Below are positions 1 through 18,131 of a DNA stretch of 64,000 bases, in pieces. This DNA is from Haliclona indistincta (taxonomy: Eukaryota > Porifera > Demospongiae > Haplosclerida > Chalinidae): contig OZ024784.1 of assembly GCA_964017065.1 (NCBI GenBank), positions 11,947,152 to 12,011,151 of the forward strand. The letters are read 5' to 3'. How positions within the stretch are numbered: position 1 is the stretch's first letter; every line of letters begins with the position of its first letter. The notes under the pieces are model-generated. The model was given only the letters and a program-made list of their open reading frames with translations, was not told the DNA's origin and did not search any database. Both the position numbers and the translations under genes were made by a program.

Positions 1-763
1 TAACAATATCACAGAGCTTTCTAAACTCGGTTCTTCTCTTGTACTCCAAACAGAATTGAAAAGCTATAGAACAGAAAGTGTGACAACACCCCATTTAAGG
101 CATAGCAGTTTCACCTCTCTTAGCTACATCAGCATATATCCTCTCCATGAGATAGTTGTTCTTGAGCAGCTCCAGTATTTGACGGAATGATTCCCACAAG
201 AACTTGACCCATGGAGTGAGGAGCACGCGATCTGTCCTATCCTGTGTGTCCTCACCACTAACAGTACTCAGCATCAGACTGCAGTGAGAGACGGTAAGGT
301 CAGTGAACAAACAGAGGAATACTCACTTCTCTGGAGTCTGGACGGCATCTAGATCTTCAACATCAAGCACAGTCTGCTGTGACTGCTCACGGGCATCTGA
401 GGCTTTCTTCTCAGCCAGCAAGAGAAATTCGTCTAGTACTTTACGAAATGATTCAAGATTGGCATCTTTACAAATGTTCCTATACTGGTACAGGCCGTCT
501 TTAGCCACTGCACTTCGCTGCATATCGACACACAACTCCAAGTACTGGCGCATGATGACTTCGTGTGTCTCACTCCATTGGCGATGCTTTTTGCTACGAA
601 TAACATAATTAAGTACTTCTAACGCCGAATCCTTCTTGTCCACATCAATAAACTCTAATGATGAAGAATAACAAGGAAAAATAATAGTGTGAAGCGTTGT
701 CTCTATCTCCTAACCTCTGGCTCTAGTTAGAGCGCTCTCAGGTTTCGTAAAGTACATGGGCAT
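1..763 (-). CDS. EIF3A: Eukaryotic translation initiation factor 3 subunit A, N-terminal part (cut by window edge)
   Basis: This is the large scaffold subunit of eIF3, which binds the 40S ribosome during translation initiation in the cytoplasm. Four exons are visible on the minus strand: 763-715 (start, [16 protein letters not shown]), 654-327, 278-115 and 63-<1, all with GT/AG borders and consistent phase. The encoded protein follows animal eIF3a closely: [56 protein letters not shown] and [16 protein letters not shown]. The first codons could be ATG-ATG (766 or 763); 763 matches the usual start MPxYF. Only about 200 residues are in the window; the PCI domain and the long charged tail lie to the left. 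It lies downstream of RAB28 on the same strand, 284 bp away. The identity is very secure; it is called from the protein pattern, not from a search. Confidence 0.95.
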
Positions 764-1047
764 CATCTTGACACTGTCTCCACCGAGGTCTCCACTCAGC
801 TATCTTCTCCACGAGCACGACGATGAGCATGAGGAAGAAGGAATCGAGCAAGCAACAAGCATGCGCAAATCACAAAAATAAAAACGTGCTATTATTGTGC
901 ATGTGCGCATGCGTGCATGGTGTATTTCAAATTTTTGACTAGTTTCGAATTTCGTTGATGATGGCCTATGGATGTATGTGAAACTCATAATAAGTGATAA
1001 TATTGTTGACGAGCACAGTCATTGTATTCGAATCACGGAATTAATGT
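764..1047. promoter_or_regulatory. Intergenic gap RAB28 to EIF3A, presumed EIF3A promoter
   Basis: This 284-bp gap lies between the RAB28 stop codon and the EIF3A start, both genes being read leftward. It must hold the RAB28 3' end and the EIF3A promoter. It contains a purine/pyrimidine stretch near 800-850 and a GCATGCGCA-like stretch near 900-915. I see no convincing open frame or RNA gene. Confidence 0.35.
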
Positions 1048-2107
1048 CTATTGAATATCACAGATTGCACTGGACGTTCTTGAGTTTTTGCCCTTTTTAT
1101 TCCGTATCACCACTGAGGATGACTCTGTTGCAGGCATTATCTCAGCTTTTATCACTTTCTGTCAACAAAAAAAGACAAAAAAATTAATAGTGACAACAAA
1201 ATCATAATAATTCCTACATTGCTCGTGTCCAGGTCCTTGTGTGTTAGAGTAATTTTGAGTACATTGGCAGCTACTTGCATCAAACACTGTATCACAAGAT
1301 CATCAGTCTTAGCAGATATATAAAAACTGCAAAACACAACATTCATTACAGCCAAGTGATACAAGTATTACTGACCTGGACGTGTTGAACTTAGATGAAA
1401 ACGTGTGATGTTTTTCTCTTTTTACAGTTCTAAATGCTTCCAAATCAGCTATACAGAGGATTGAAATAAAATAATTCAGATATAGACTCATACAGACTCA
1501 CATTTATTAGCTACGAGAGCAAGATGAGGAGAGTGGTCAGACTGTGAGAACACTCTGTTTATAACCTTCAACCACTCATGCAGGTTTTGAAAACTAGAGT
1601 AGTTAGTTATATCATAGATAAGTAGCACAGCCTACAGAAGATCGACAAGCAGTATAGCATCATGAGCATAGCCACATTGTACCACCCACATCAGCACCAA
1701 AAATGTAATTGTCCAACATCTGTCCACCGATAGTTTGTCCACCAATGTCCCAAATCTGTAATGCCACATTAACACCACCTGTATGCATGTAGAGTACGTT
1801 GTTAGCAGTGTGTAATCTAGTCATGGGAGACATTATAAAGTAGGGAGAAGTTTGTCATGATGCTGTGGACCCTAAGGCAAGCCCTAGGCTTTAATACCTA
1901 AAGAAACTGGCAATGTAGTGCGTTACCTGGGAGTTCCATTCTTCTCAAAAAGAAGTCTACACCTAAGGTCTGGTGGTATTCCCTATCAAAGCCACTCTGA
2001 GCCAGACGTGTAGCTATAGACGTTTTCCCAGTAGTGCCATCACCCAGCAGTACTATCTTTAACTGTCGGTTCGTCCTATCCTGTGCCTTGGTCTCAGATT
2101 CGGCCAT
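1048..2107 (-). CDS. RAB28: Rab28 small GTPase
   Basis: Rab28 is an atypical Rab-family GTPase that in animals is linked to cilia, the BBSome/IFT machinery and photoreceptor turnover. Six exons: 2107-1927, 1778-1690, 1631-1502, 1448-1376, 1326-1218 and 1158-1048. Their lengths sum to 693 nt, exactly 230 codons plus stop (human about 221). Visible GTPase motifs: P-loop [19 protein letters not shown], the Rab28-specific form of the usual WDTAGQ box; NKSD for guanine recognition, created across an exon junction; and SAKT. The protein ends in CDIQ, a CaaX prenylation box like the CAVQ end of human RAB28 instead of the double-cysteine end of most Rabs. It sits 153 bp downstream of tankyrase on the same strand. 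The identity is firm because Rab28-specific residues are kept throughout. Confidence 0.95.
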
Positions 2108-2109
2108 GA

Positions 2110-2121
2110 GTTTATAGCAAC
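2110..2121 (+). promoter_or_regulatory. Possible weak X-box-like site just upstream of RAB28
   Basis: GTTTATAGCAAC lies 2 bp upstream of the RAB28 start. Its right half (TAGCAAC) is identical to the palindromic X-box in the CFAP58/ENO4 promoter, but its left half fits the RFX consensus poorly. It is listed because RAB28 is a ciliary gene and RFX factors drive ciliary genes. The site is this close to the ATG, so the transcription start would have to be very near. Confidence 0.25.
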
Positions 2122-2260
2122 GGAGACAGCGCTGAGAACACTTGTGTTTTATACCAATAATAGATGGGCGTGTCTAAGTGCTTCAATATTATTGATTGAG
2201 CATAAAAGTATAATTTTCAGCAGATTTTCTGTGCATTTTACTATTATAAAAATTATTATG

Positions 2261-9171
<6,911 letters not shown>

Positions 9172-9265
9172 GTTCGAATGTTGTCAAACTGCGAATTCCT
9201 CCTCCCCCATCGTAATTATAAAAACGTAACCACGCCCATTTCAGAATGAACTTCCGCCTTCGATA
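9172..9265. promoter_or_regulatory. Divergent promoter shared by tankyrase and WDR6
   Basis: Only 94 bp separate the tankyrase ATG (9171, minus) from the WDR6 ATG (9266, plus), so both 5' UTRs and both promoters must fit here or overlap the coding exons. It contains an A/T-rich TATAAAAA element near 9218-9225 and a CACGCCC box. A CACGTG E-box follows inside the first WDR6 codons (near 9274). Confidence 0.7.
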
Positions 9266-12200
9266 ATGTCGACACACGTGGAGGTCAAATGCTCGTCATT
9301 GTCGTCAAAATGTGCGCTCTTGCCTGTGACTGCACTAAAATACACCACAGTAGGAGCCAGTAGGATTCTTTTAGCTGGTGTGTGCACAAAGTGACTGAAA
9401 ACGCTACAATTTTACAGTATGTGTGTACAGGAGTCGGTCCTTGGCTGAAGGTATTTTCTGAGAGAGAAGAGCTGTTGTGTGAAGAAGTACTCAAGGGAAA
9501 GCGAATTTGTGGCATTCATACTGGTAGAAATATGTCACTGTATAGGACTATGAACATTTGATGCTCCTAATCTTAGGAAATGAAGCTCAACAGCAGCAGA
9601 CTATCAACCAGCCATCATCAAGGGTACCACTAGTGGTGTATGGTCAGAGAGCATTACGAATTCTAGAGGCAGTCGAGGATAGAGGAACAGCCTTGCCATT
9701 GTGAGCTGTTTTGTTTTTGAATTTTATGTGAAAATGTACCCCAAGTGCTGTGCTCATCTTTATTTGTGACGTCATTACATCTGCTTCACAGGTTAAGAGT
9801 CTGTTCTGAGTTGATTGAATTGAATGACTGGATATTGAACACTATTTGGGTCTCCTACACTGGTGTAGATCAGTTCCAGCTGTTGATCATTACTGCTCAT
9901 AACAATGTTCTATTCCTGAATACATCATCGTCAAGTGGCTGGTCTTCACTGCAACCCATAGTATACTCGTGTGATGTCCAGTGCATTCTGTATCCTAAAC
10001 TATAGTGTCTAATGTGTAGTTATACTTCTTGACTACTTTTGTTCCAGCTACTCTGCTGAGTTAGTGAAGCTTACTGAGACACTATTTGGTATAGCATCAG
10101 GTACTGTGTTCAATCATGTTCTACTGTGGACTATTCAGCTCAAGGATGGCGCCAATAAGTGCTCTAATGTGTGTGCTGAGCTACACGGACATGAGGTACA
10201 CGAACAGTACATGCATTCTCTCTTTTTATAATCAATTTTAGGGTGTTATATTTGCTGTGCATTTTTCGACAGACTTGTCCCAGCTTGCCAGTGTATCTGA
10301 TGATAGGACTATCAGATTATGGAGGATTCCTAGTGACTGTTGGAGCCTCAGGTTGTGATTCTGAATGGACGGTTTGTTGTGAGTTTTAAAACTCACTTTG
10401 TTTATTCAGGAGTATAGTTATTCCGGCTGAGCGGGTGCTGTATGGACACACAGCTAGAGTATGGGATGTTGTGTGGATCCCACATTACCTGTTGAGCATT
10501 GGAGAGGATGCCACATGCAGAGTATGGGATCAACTAGGCAATGCTGTCGATACTATCACAGGACATAGGGTCCGTAATCGAGAAAATGTATGTTAGTACA
10601 CTTACAGTTGCATCACCTAGGGTCGCAGTATATGGAGCATTGCTTACGATGATAGCACGGGGATAGTGGTGAGCGATCACTTTGCTATCATCACATGTTG
10701 GTGATTGCAATGTAGGCCACTGGTGGAGAAGACGGTGCCATTCGTATTGTTCATCTAAATGAGCAGAAACCAGCTGGTTTGCTATTATTGTTAAGCATAA
10801 GAAGTAAAATTAATTCTTCTTAGTAGATACAATACATCTTGAGCTACCAACATCTGATATTGTTGAGCTGCCCACTTCTTCTCAACCGATAAAAGTGAGT
10901 GCATCTGCTATAGCCTTTGTGCGGCATTTATTCTTTGTTATCAGCCTCCTCACAGACCCAGGTCAGTAGCATTGTGGGGAGGACATACTGTGATCTGCCT
11001 CACTGATACAGGGTAGGCATGGCTGCTGTTCGCCTTACTGCTAGTCATGTATTCATTCTCAAGATGTGTAATGAAGGCTAGCACTCAATCCTGCTCATCT
11101 TGGTCACTGGTTCATAGTGATCTCAAGTATGCTGGCTACAGTGTCATGACTATAGCCAGTATGATCCCTCTGGTTGCTCTGGGTAACTTGTCAGGTGATA
11201 TTAAACTAATAAATCTTGCTACCTGTTCAATCAGTGAGTTCTGTATCATTGGTAGACACTAGTTATATTATTGTATTGCAGCTGAGTGCATGGCACACAA
11301 GGGGAAAGTGTTCTCAATATGTATGGTAGTTGATTGTGAAGGCTGTGAGGATCTTGTTTCCTGTGGTCCTGATGGAGAAATGGTCATCAGTAGGAATGAG
11401 CTAGAGTGCCTTATCATTAGCTGTTGTTTGCATAGGTTTATTGGAGAGTCACACAAGAGACAGCTCATGCACAATTCACAATCAGAAAATTAGCATCATT
11501 TTTCCTGCCTCCTTCTAAGCATCGATGGTTGACATCAGTTGCTGTATTCACACCTCAACGATCTTCTAATGGTCTGTTGATATGTGGAGATCGGAAGGGT
11601 TCTGTTCATGTGTACAACATGGACAAACTGGATGGTCACTTTGACGAGCTGCATTTGAAGGTATCAAATATTATTTTTTAAATGTTTTTACAGAAACCTC
11701 TGTGCCACCTTAATAGCATCCACTGCAGACACTACAAGGTGTTCATGGCAGTAATGGAGTGACGCAGATTCTCTGCCACAGAGACAGTGTGTTCTCATGT
11801 GGAAGAGATGGTCATTGCATTGAATACAGTCTCAATAATTACATGAGACTAGAGGAGAAGAACAAATTTAAAGTGAAAACAAATCACATAATTATAATAG
11901 TTTTTATTTATTTCTTAACTTTATAAGCCTGTTAAGGGAATTGATATGGTGGAACAGATTTATTTTTCTCATGAGCATGACTTGCTTGTGGCTGGTTTTC
12001 ATGCAGTAAGGAGAGCATTATAATCTAGTGTGTGTTTTATTGAAGTTCTCCAGGCAGACTTTGTGCTCTATAGCACTCGATCTAATACTCCACTGGTTAC
12101 TGTCGCCTGTGGTGGTGGCCATCGCTCATATGCCCTCTTCCCTTTTCTCACTCAGGTGTTGTTTCCTAACTTATACCACATTCACACTACAACCAAACCG

Positions 12201-14090
12201 AACTGGGTCCGACCAGATGTAAATCTCTGATAGTATAAAATAATGCTAAAATTGAACTGTGCTACACTGAACTGCACCATCATGGTACCCAACCTTAGGT
12301 TTATGTTCGGTTTTCAATGTGCAGTCGGAATGTCAAGTACATAATCTCTTTCTTCTTCATAGATTGAGAATACAACCAATGCATGCTTTGTGTACATTAA
12401 GAGCTCTCGTGTATATCTAGTCCATTTAGACAACCTTGAACCACTTTTCAAACCAGTCATTCAGGTACAGGATCAGCTATTACAGTACGCATAATACACT
12501 TTGTACAGGAACATTTTCTTGGCAGGGAAGCAGTGACCATTGAGCTGATACATTGTAATACTGCTACTGGTGGGTGGTATTATATTTGACTTGACTATGC
12601 AAAGACTTTAATTACAGGATCATCAGTAGTAGCTGTTGGTGGTGAAGATTGTAGTATTGCTCTAGTTGGTGTCTCTCCAACATCATGTATCCACTCCATG
12701 TGTGTACACAGACAGCATGCATGTGTTATGTTCTTGACAGTGGACACAGCAGCAGGCTCTGTGTGTCTGAGTATGCTAGGTGAGCTACATGGTCACATCT
12801 CCTCAGTGAGGGCTCTGGCTGCTATAGAAGTATCTCAACACCAAACTCTCCTCTTCTCTGGTGGAGGGAGAGCATCAGTCAGAGCATGGCTGATCAACAC
12901 TGCTGGACTGATGAGTGATGGAGGAGGTAAGAATTGCAGTTAGCCTTGTTACAATAGTTCCTGCAGCTACTTCTGAAGGGTCGTCCATTTCGCTTCAATG
13001 TGACTTCCATCTCTATTTGTCCTCTCGTTGGCAGAGGAGAAGAAGGAGGCAAAAGCATGTGTCAGCCCCAGAGTGTCGAGTGATGGCACTCACTGTGTTC
13101 CGTCTCTCTAAAGTGATGTCTGCTGGAAACAACTATGTACTAGTAGCAGCAGGCTGTTCTGATGGCATCATTAGGTAAACATCTTGCTGTCACCCTCACT
13201 CACTTGACTTTTCTCAGATTGTATATATACGACATAACAGAACGACAGTTCTCATTAGTAGATCAGTTGGACCATCATCACCATTGCCTACTATCATTGA
13301 AACATGCTATTCTTGAACGATCTCATCACACATCATCTGGTAGCTCCTGCCATAGTGTTGCTTTACTTTGCACAGCTGCTACCGATGGACAGATTGCATT
13401 CTGGGACATAACCCTCTTGTTACTGGCTTGGATAACCTCGTCCCTAGAGGATGATAATACAGAGCCAGTGCCTGTAGAGCCAACACTCAATGATAACATC
13501 ACATCTGACTTGGTTCATACTGTCACTGTTCATCAGTCTGGAGTGAATGACCTAGCTATCACAACCAACCGTATGCTAGATGGACATCATGAGCTAACTG
13601 TAGCCAGTGTTGGCGATGATAGTGCACTAGTTATCACCCAATTGGCAGTGACGCTAGATGAGTCTTCAGAAGGTGGTAGCTACTCTGCTCCTAGCCTGTG
13701 CTTGGTTGGACAAGCTCGTGAGGACAATGCTCATCACTCCAGTATTAGTGGTTAGTTGCTATGTCATCAGTTGGGTATAGGATGCTTGTGTGCAGGTGTA
13801 CAGGTGCTTTCTGATGGTATGTTCATTACTACATCAGTTGATCAGAGATTGTCTATTTGGAGACTAACAAAGGAACATGACCAGGAGGGACTATCCCTCA
13901 GCAGGAAGACCAACTATGTTCATGATGTGGCAGATGCTGCAGACATGTTGACATACCAAACTAAGTGAGTGTATCTGCTATCCAGTTTGTATCATTGTTT
14001 GATATGAGTGTTCACAGTGATGGCAGTTGTGTCGTACTGGTGTGTGGAGTCGGACTAGAGTGTTTGAGACTGACGCTAGAAAACTTATGA
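9266..14090 (+). CDS. WDR6: WD-repeat protein 6 (tRNA 2'-O-methylation cofactor)
   Basis: WDR6 is a large multi-propeller WD40 protein that partners FTSJ1 (Trm7) to 2'-O-methylate position 34 of tRNA anticodons; the yeast homologue is Trm734/Rtt10. Exon 1 (from 9266) encodes MSTHVEVK and LLPVTALKYTT; exon 2 (about 9431-9521) encodes GVGPWLKVFSE. Then come many short exons with typical WDR6 blocks: FAVHFSTDLSQLASVSDDRT, GHTARVWDVVWIPHYLLSIG, EDATCRVWDQLGNAVDTITG, GRSIWSIAYDDS, ATGGEDGAIRIVHL, CGGGHRSYALFPF, FSGGGRASVRAW, RQRRRRQKHVSAPECRVMAL, LVAAGCSDGIIR and CTAATDGQIAFWD. The C-terminus is TSVDQRLSIWRLT ... VHDVADAADM ... CGVGLECLRLTLENL, which aligns with the end of human WDR6. Introns are mostly 40-100 nt. 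It converges on CFAP58 with only 107 bp between stop codons. Exact junctions of some middle exons are not resolved. Confidence 0.93.
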
Positions 14091-14197
14091 TGTCTACGCC
14101 ATGCATGCCAAATGTTTTTCTTTGATTAATTTCTATTAATTTTTTTACTATTATAGTGGCTGTATTAGTCAGTAACTGTGCACCTGTGTGCTGCTAG
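14091..14197. other. 107-bp convergent gap WDR6/CFAP58
   Basis: The stop codons of WDR6 (14088-14090) and CFAP58 (14198-14200) are 107 bp apart on opposite strands. The gap is A/T-rich in the middle (TTAATTTCTATTAATTTTTTTAC). I see no clear AATAAA on either strand, so the 3' UTRs probably overlap. Confidence 0.6.
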
Positions 14198-17100
14198 CTA
14201 GGCCATTGCTTGCTGGGATTGCTTCAAACTAAACCCTCCTCCAGTGAATCTGGGTAAATCTGCCTTGGACTGGGGCATGATGGGAGGAGACAAGCCTTGT
14301 GCTAATGCTCTCTCTTTCTCTCTGTGACCAGGTAAGGAGTAATGGTCCGTGTACACAGGCATCAGCATACCTTTGCATATGCTCTTTCTTCTTTTGGAGG
14401 AAATATTTCTTTTTGACTTCTTGTAATTCTCTGGATAGTCGTTCAACATCCATCTTGTACTCTGACACTTGTGACTCGTACATATTCAGTTCTGAGGCCA
14501 TGCTCTAGAGTGTAACATTGACATAATGATTAGTGCAGTAGTCTTTACCTTGAGTTGTTTGGTCTTCTCCTTCAGTGTCTGCTGATAGATCTGCAGCTGT
14601 TCAGCCACCTCAGGTCCAGGCTGTCTCTGTAGGATCTGCTTTAACTCCATATACAGCTTCTCCTTCTCTTGTATCAGTAACTCTTTCTCTACCACCTACA
14701 GCAAGTGGGTTCTGCGTGAGGTCACCATGGCATGCTAACTAACCTCTTCTGTTTTCTGGATCAGTCTACGCTGTAGTGTGTGTATTTTCTGTATCATCTC
14801 ATATGTACTAGGATCACTCCCCTGAAGAAAATTTAATGGTGTTAAGAGTAATTTTAGTGTTCCTATCCTGAGATACCTCTAGCTTTCTCCATCTGTGAAT
14901 ATTCATAGGGTTTTCAAGTTCTTCCTCTAGTGCCTTACATCTTGTTCTTTCTCTTAGTAGTTCCTTCTGGCAGTGATATAGCTCTTGCCTGTGTATCAGC
15001 AACTCAATAAACGATTATTTTACAAAAATAATGATTGATGACTTAAGTATGCTCGATGTATGATAATGAATACCTTAGTTCACTGATACTTGACACACTC
15101 TTGGAGAGAAGGCCCCTCTCTCGTCTCAATCGCTTCACCTCCAGTTTGAGAATTCGAATGTCTTCAACACGAGCCTTGTACTGTACCTCACCTATGATAA
15201 TAATAATGAACTAGAGACTAGCTACAGATGCAGAATCTTCCTAAATTCGTATCCTATAGTGACATCTCTAACCTTTGGTGAGTGTTGACTGCTGTATCTT
15301 AATCTTTTCATAAAGCAAAGCAAGCTCATCGTTACGACGTATTAGTTGAGTTCCAAGAATGTCTCTCTCACTGATCACTTGCTCTAGTTCTTTCTTTTGT
15401 CTTGCTCTTTCTGTACTAGCTTCTGCTATAATTTTCCTTAGCCGTTTCTCTTCCAGACGTTGACTTTCAATCAACTGTCTAGAGTGTTCAAGGTCTTGCT
15501 TGCGACCAGAGAGCTCTGCGCTAAGACTGTCTTTCTCACGTTCAACATGCATGAGGTCAGCATTCACCTTCACAAGACCAGTATCCTATAGAAGAGAACA
15601 TTAATTAGCTAATAATTATTATTATGCACCTATTATGCATACTTTAGCAGCAATTTCTTCCTTGAGCTGGTCTATTTGATGTGACATAATCTTGAGTCGT
15701 CGTTTCATCTCAGTGATTTCATCACGGGCCTCAATCAGCTGCTTGCTGTACAGGTTACGATCGCTGCACACAGCCTCATATAGTGTCTGCTGTTGCTTTA
15801 GCTTCGAATCATTTTCAGCTATCTTCTTCTTCAACTGAAGCAATTGCATTTCCTTCATCTTGACCTCATCCATCTAAAAGTCAAAAATGAATAACATCAA
15901 AATTTTTTAGGTTAGTCGTACCTGCAAGTGGCAGCTCTGCATGGCGTCAGCTGCATCTTTACCATAACGATCTCTTTCTCGCTCTAGTTGCAAGATCAGG
16001 TTTCGCTGCTTTTTAGCCTCCTCTTTGTAATTCTATTGATACCAAAATAATGTAAACCAGTGTTGTTACTAATCACGATCTTAAGAGTGTACTTACAGTG
16101 ATCTCTTGCTGTAATGTTTTAATAGCCTGCTCTCTAATCTTCACTAGATGCTCCAGTCTATCTGTTGACCCTTCCGACTTTCGCAGTCCCTACAAAAGTA
16201 ATTATTAAGGGCCAAAAATAATAATTAAAATCAATGGTACTACCATCTTTACCTTGCTAAGCATGTCTCTTTCCCTAACAAGATCTTCGGTTACCTTCTT
16301 GTCCAGCTCAGTTTGTTTACGCTGCTGCTCCATATCTGGGAATGATGTATCTTTAATTATAATCCTATGATTTGCACACATAATTACCCTTCTCCAGAGA
16401 TGTAATCTGCTGCTTAGTAGCATCTCTCTGGGCCTCCATTTCAGCTTTTTGTTCTTCTACTCCTCTCAGCTTTCTTTGGAGTCCATCTCGTAGCCTGTTC
16501 ACTCTTGCTATTTCCTGTTTCAGTCGAGCAATCTCTTCCTCTCTCTTGTTCAGCTCAGACAGTTGTTGAACATTCTGACCAGCTAGCTCCTCATTACGAA
16601 GCATCTGTTGTTCATACTCTTCTTTCTTTTTGTGAAGCATTGTGTTTAGAGATTCATTCTGTTTCGTTGCATTCTCACACTTAAGCTGAAAGAAATCACA
16701 CAGCTCGGTCAGTATTTAATGCAGTGTTGTAAAGCCTACCGCCATTTCCTTTAGTTGCTGTTCAATTCGTTTTGATTCTTCCTCTGCCTTCTGAGCCTGT
16801 GCCTGTTTGGTTTTAACTTCTTGCCCTTTCTCCTCTACTTCACCCTGAGTATACAATAAGTAAAATTAATAATACACCATGTATCACCCATTTTGATAAG
16901 TGCAATGAACCTGCACAGCTCGAAGATCCTTCTCCAGCTTGGCTTTTCTCCGGTTCTCTCGATCTAGCTCTTGTGACTTGACTGTAATTTCTTCTCTCAA
17001 CTGTGAAACAAATTATAATGCTGGCATTGCTATAGACTACAACATTACCTCTAGTACTTGCATCTCAACAACTTCTCTCTCGTGATCTGCTTCCTTTTGC

Positions 17101-18040
17101 TTTGCTGTGTACTCTTCAAGTTGTTTTCTTAGCTATTACAATCAAAAAAGCTTGTAATCATATTATGCAGGTTGCAGTGCATGTATAACTAAATAAATAA
17201 TTTCGAAAAGAACTAGAATCTATACTTAGTTATGCATTTGCTATAAATCAAATCTGCCAGCATCCAGTTAAGTATCAAAATTATTTTAATTTCTGCTACT
17301 ACTTATAATAATGGCTATAATTTATAGCAGTTCTTACTCCAGTAATCTCATCCATTTGCGAGTCTCTCAATTTGGTTAGTTCTTCCTTTTGCTTCATCAG
17401 TTCTTGTACACTGCGATTTTGTATTATATGTGGTATACACTGTATAATAGATACACAGAAATCCTTACTTCTCATCAGGACCAAATCCAAGTCCTGCTCC
17501 TTGTTCTACGAGTTTTGTGAGATTGGCAATCTCTAGTTTTAGTTGGTGAATAGTGTCTCTTGCACGAGACTCTTTCTCATGAGCTGCATCAACCATTTTC
17601 CATAGTTTTTCGATTTCTTGTTTTAGAGATGATATGGTGGCTTTGTCTTCTTGGGATAGTTTAAGAGCTGTTGTCACTTTTGATGCATTTGCTACAATCT
17701 CTGCATTCAGTTCTCGGCACTTTTGCATTAGTCGCTTTTCACTGTCATGTGACTTCTTCAGTGCATTGTGAAGTTTCTCATATTCCACCCTAAATCGCTC
17801 TAAACTTTTATCTCCCATCAATTCATTGAGTACCTTAATAGCATAACCATCAAACAGTATGCCGTAAAATGCGTGTTATTTTCGTTGTGATACTATTATA
17901 CCTCTTGAAACTCTTTTTCCAATGCTTCGAACGTGTTGTCTTCTCCTCCGCCTTTTCCAGACGCATCTTTCGGTTCTTCCTCCTGCAAACAAAGAAAATT
18001 AATCAACCAGATGAACCCAATCAGTTACCTCCGCAGACAT
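14198..18040 (-). CDS. CFAP58: Cilia- and flagella-associated protein 58 (CCDC147)
   Basis: CFAP58 is a long coiled-coil protein of motile cilia and sperm flagella. The start at 18040 (MSAE) is followed after a short intron by a Glu/Gly-rich stretch and EALEKEFQEVLNELMGDKSL. Many short exons then encode nearly continuous heptad-type coiled coil. Strong family blocks include MQKCRELNAEIVANASKV, TALKLSQEDKATISSLKQE, NLTKLVEQGAGL, LKQQQTLYEAVCSDRNLYSK, QVISERDILGTQLIRRNDEL, ALLYEKIKIQQSTLTKG, KERTRCKALEEELENPMNIH, RWRKLE, QRQPGPEVAEQLQIYQQTL and SELNMYESQVSEYK. The C-terminal exon ends RFTGGGFSLKQSQQAMA, matching the GFTGGGFPL end of the human protein. The penultimate exon donor lies at about 14370 and the acceptor at about 14324. 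It is divergent from ENO4 across 91 bp. Confidence 0.95.
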
Positions 18041-18131
18041 AACTAATCTTTGGACAGACGAGCTGCTGCACTAATTTTATTCGAGCACCTTCTGCGAGCA
18101 AACGTTGCTATAGCAACAGACACACCCAAAC
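18041..18131. promoter_or_regulatory. Divergent promoter shared by CFAP58 and ENO4
   Basis: 91 bp lie between the two opposed start codons. The region holds a palindromic X-box (listed separately) and no TATA box. Both genes are known or expected to work in cilia or sperm flagella, so one shared regulatory element could drive both. Confidence 0.75.
18104..18117. promoter_or_regulatory. Palindromic X-box (RFX-binding-type site)
   Basis: GTTGCTATAGCAAC is a perfect 14-bp palindrome: two half-sites GTTGCT/AGCAAC around a 2-bp spacer. The RFX consensus is GTNRCC-N(0-3)-RGYAAC; each half matches except for a C-to-T change at its inner base. It lies 15 bp before the ENO4 start and 64 bp before the CFAP58 start. 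RFX factors control ciliary genes in animals, and both flanking genes are ciliary. Confidence 0.65.
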
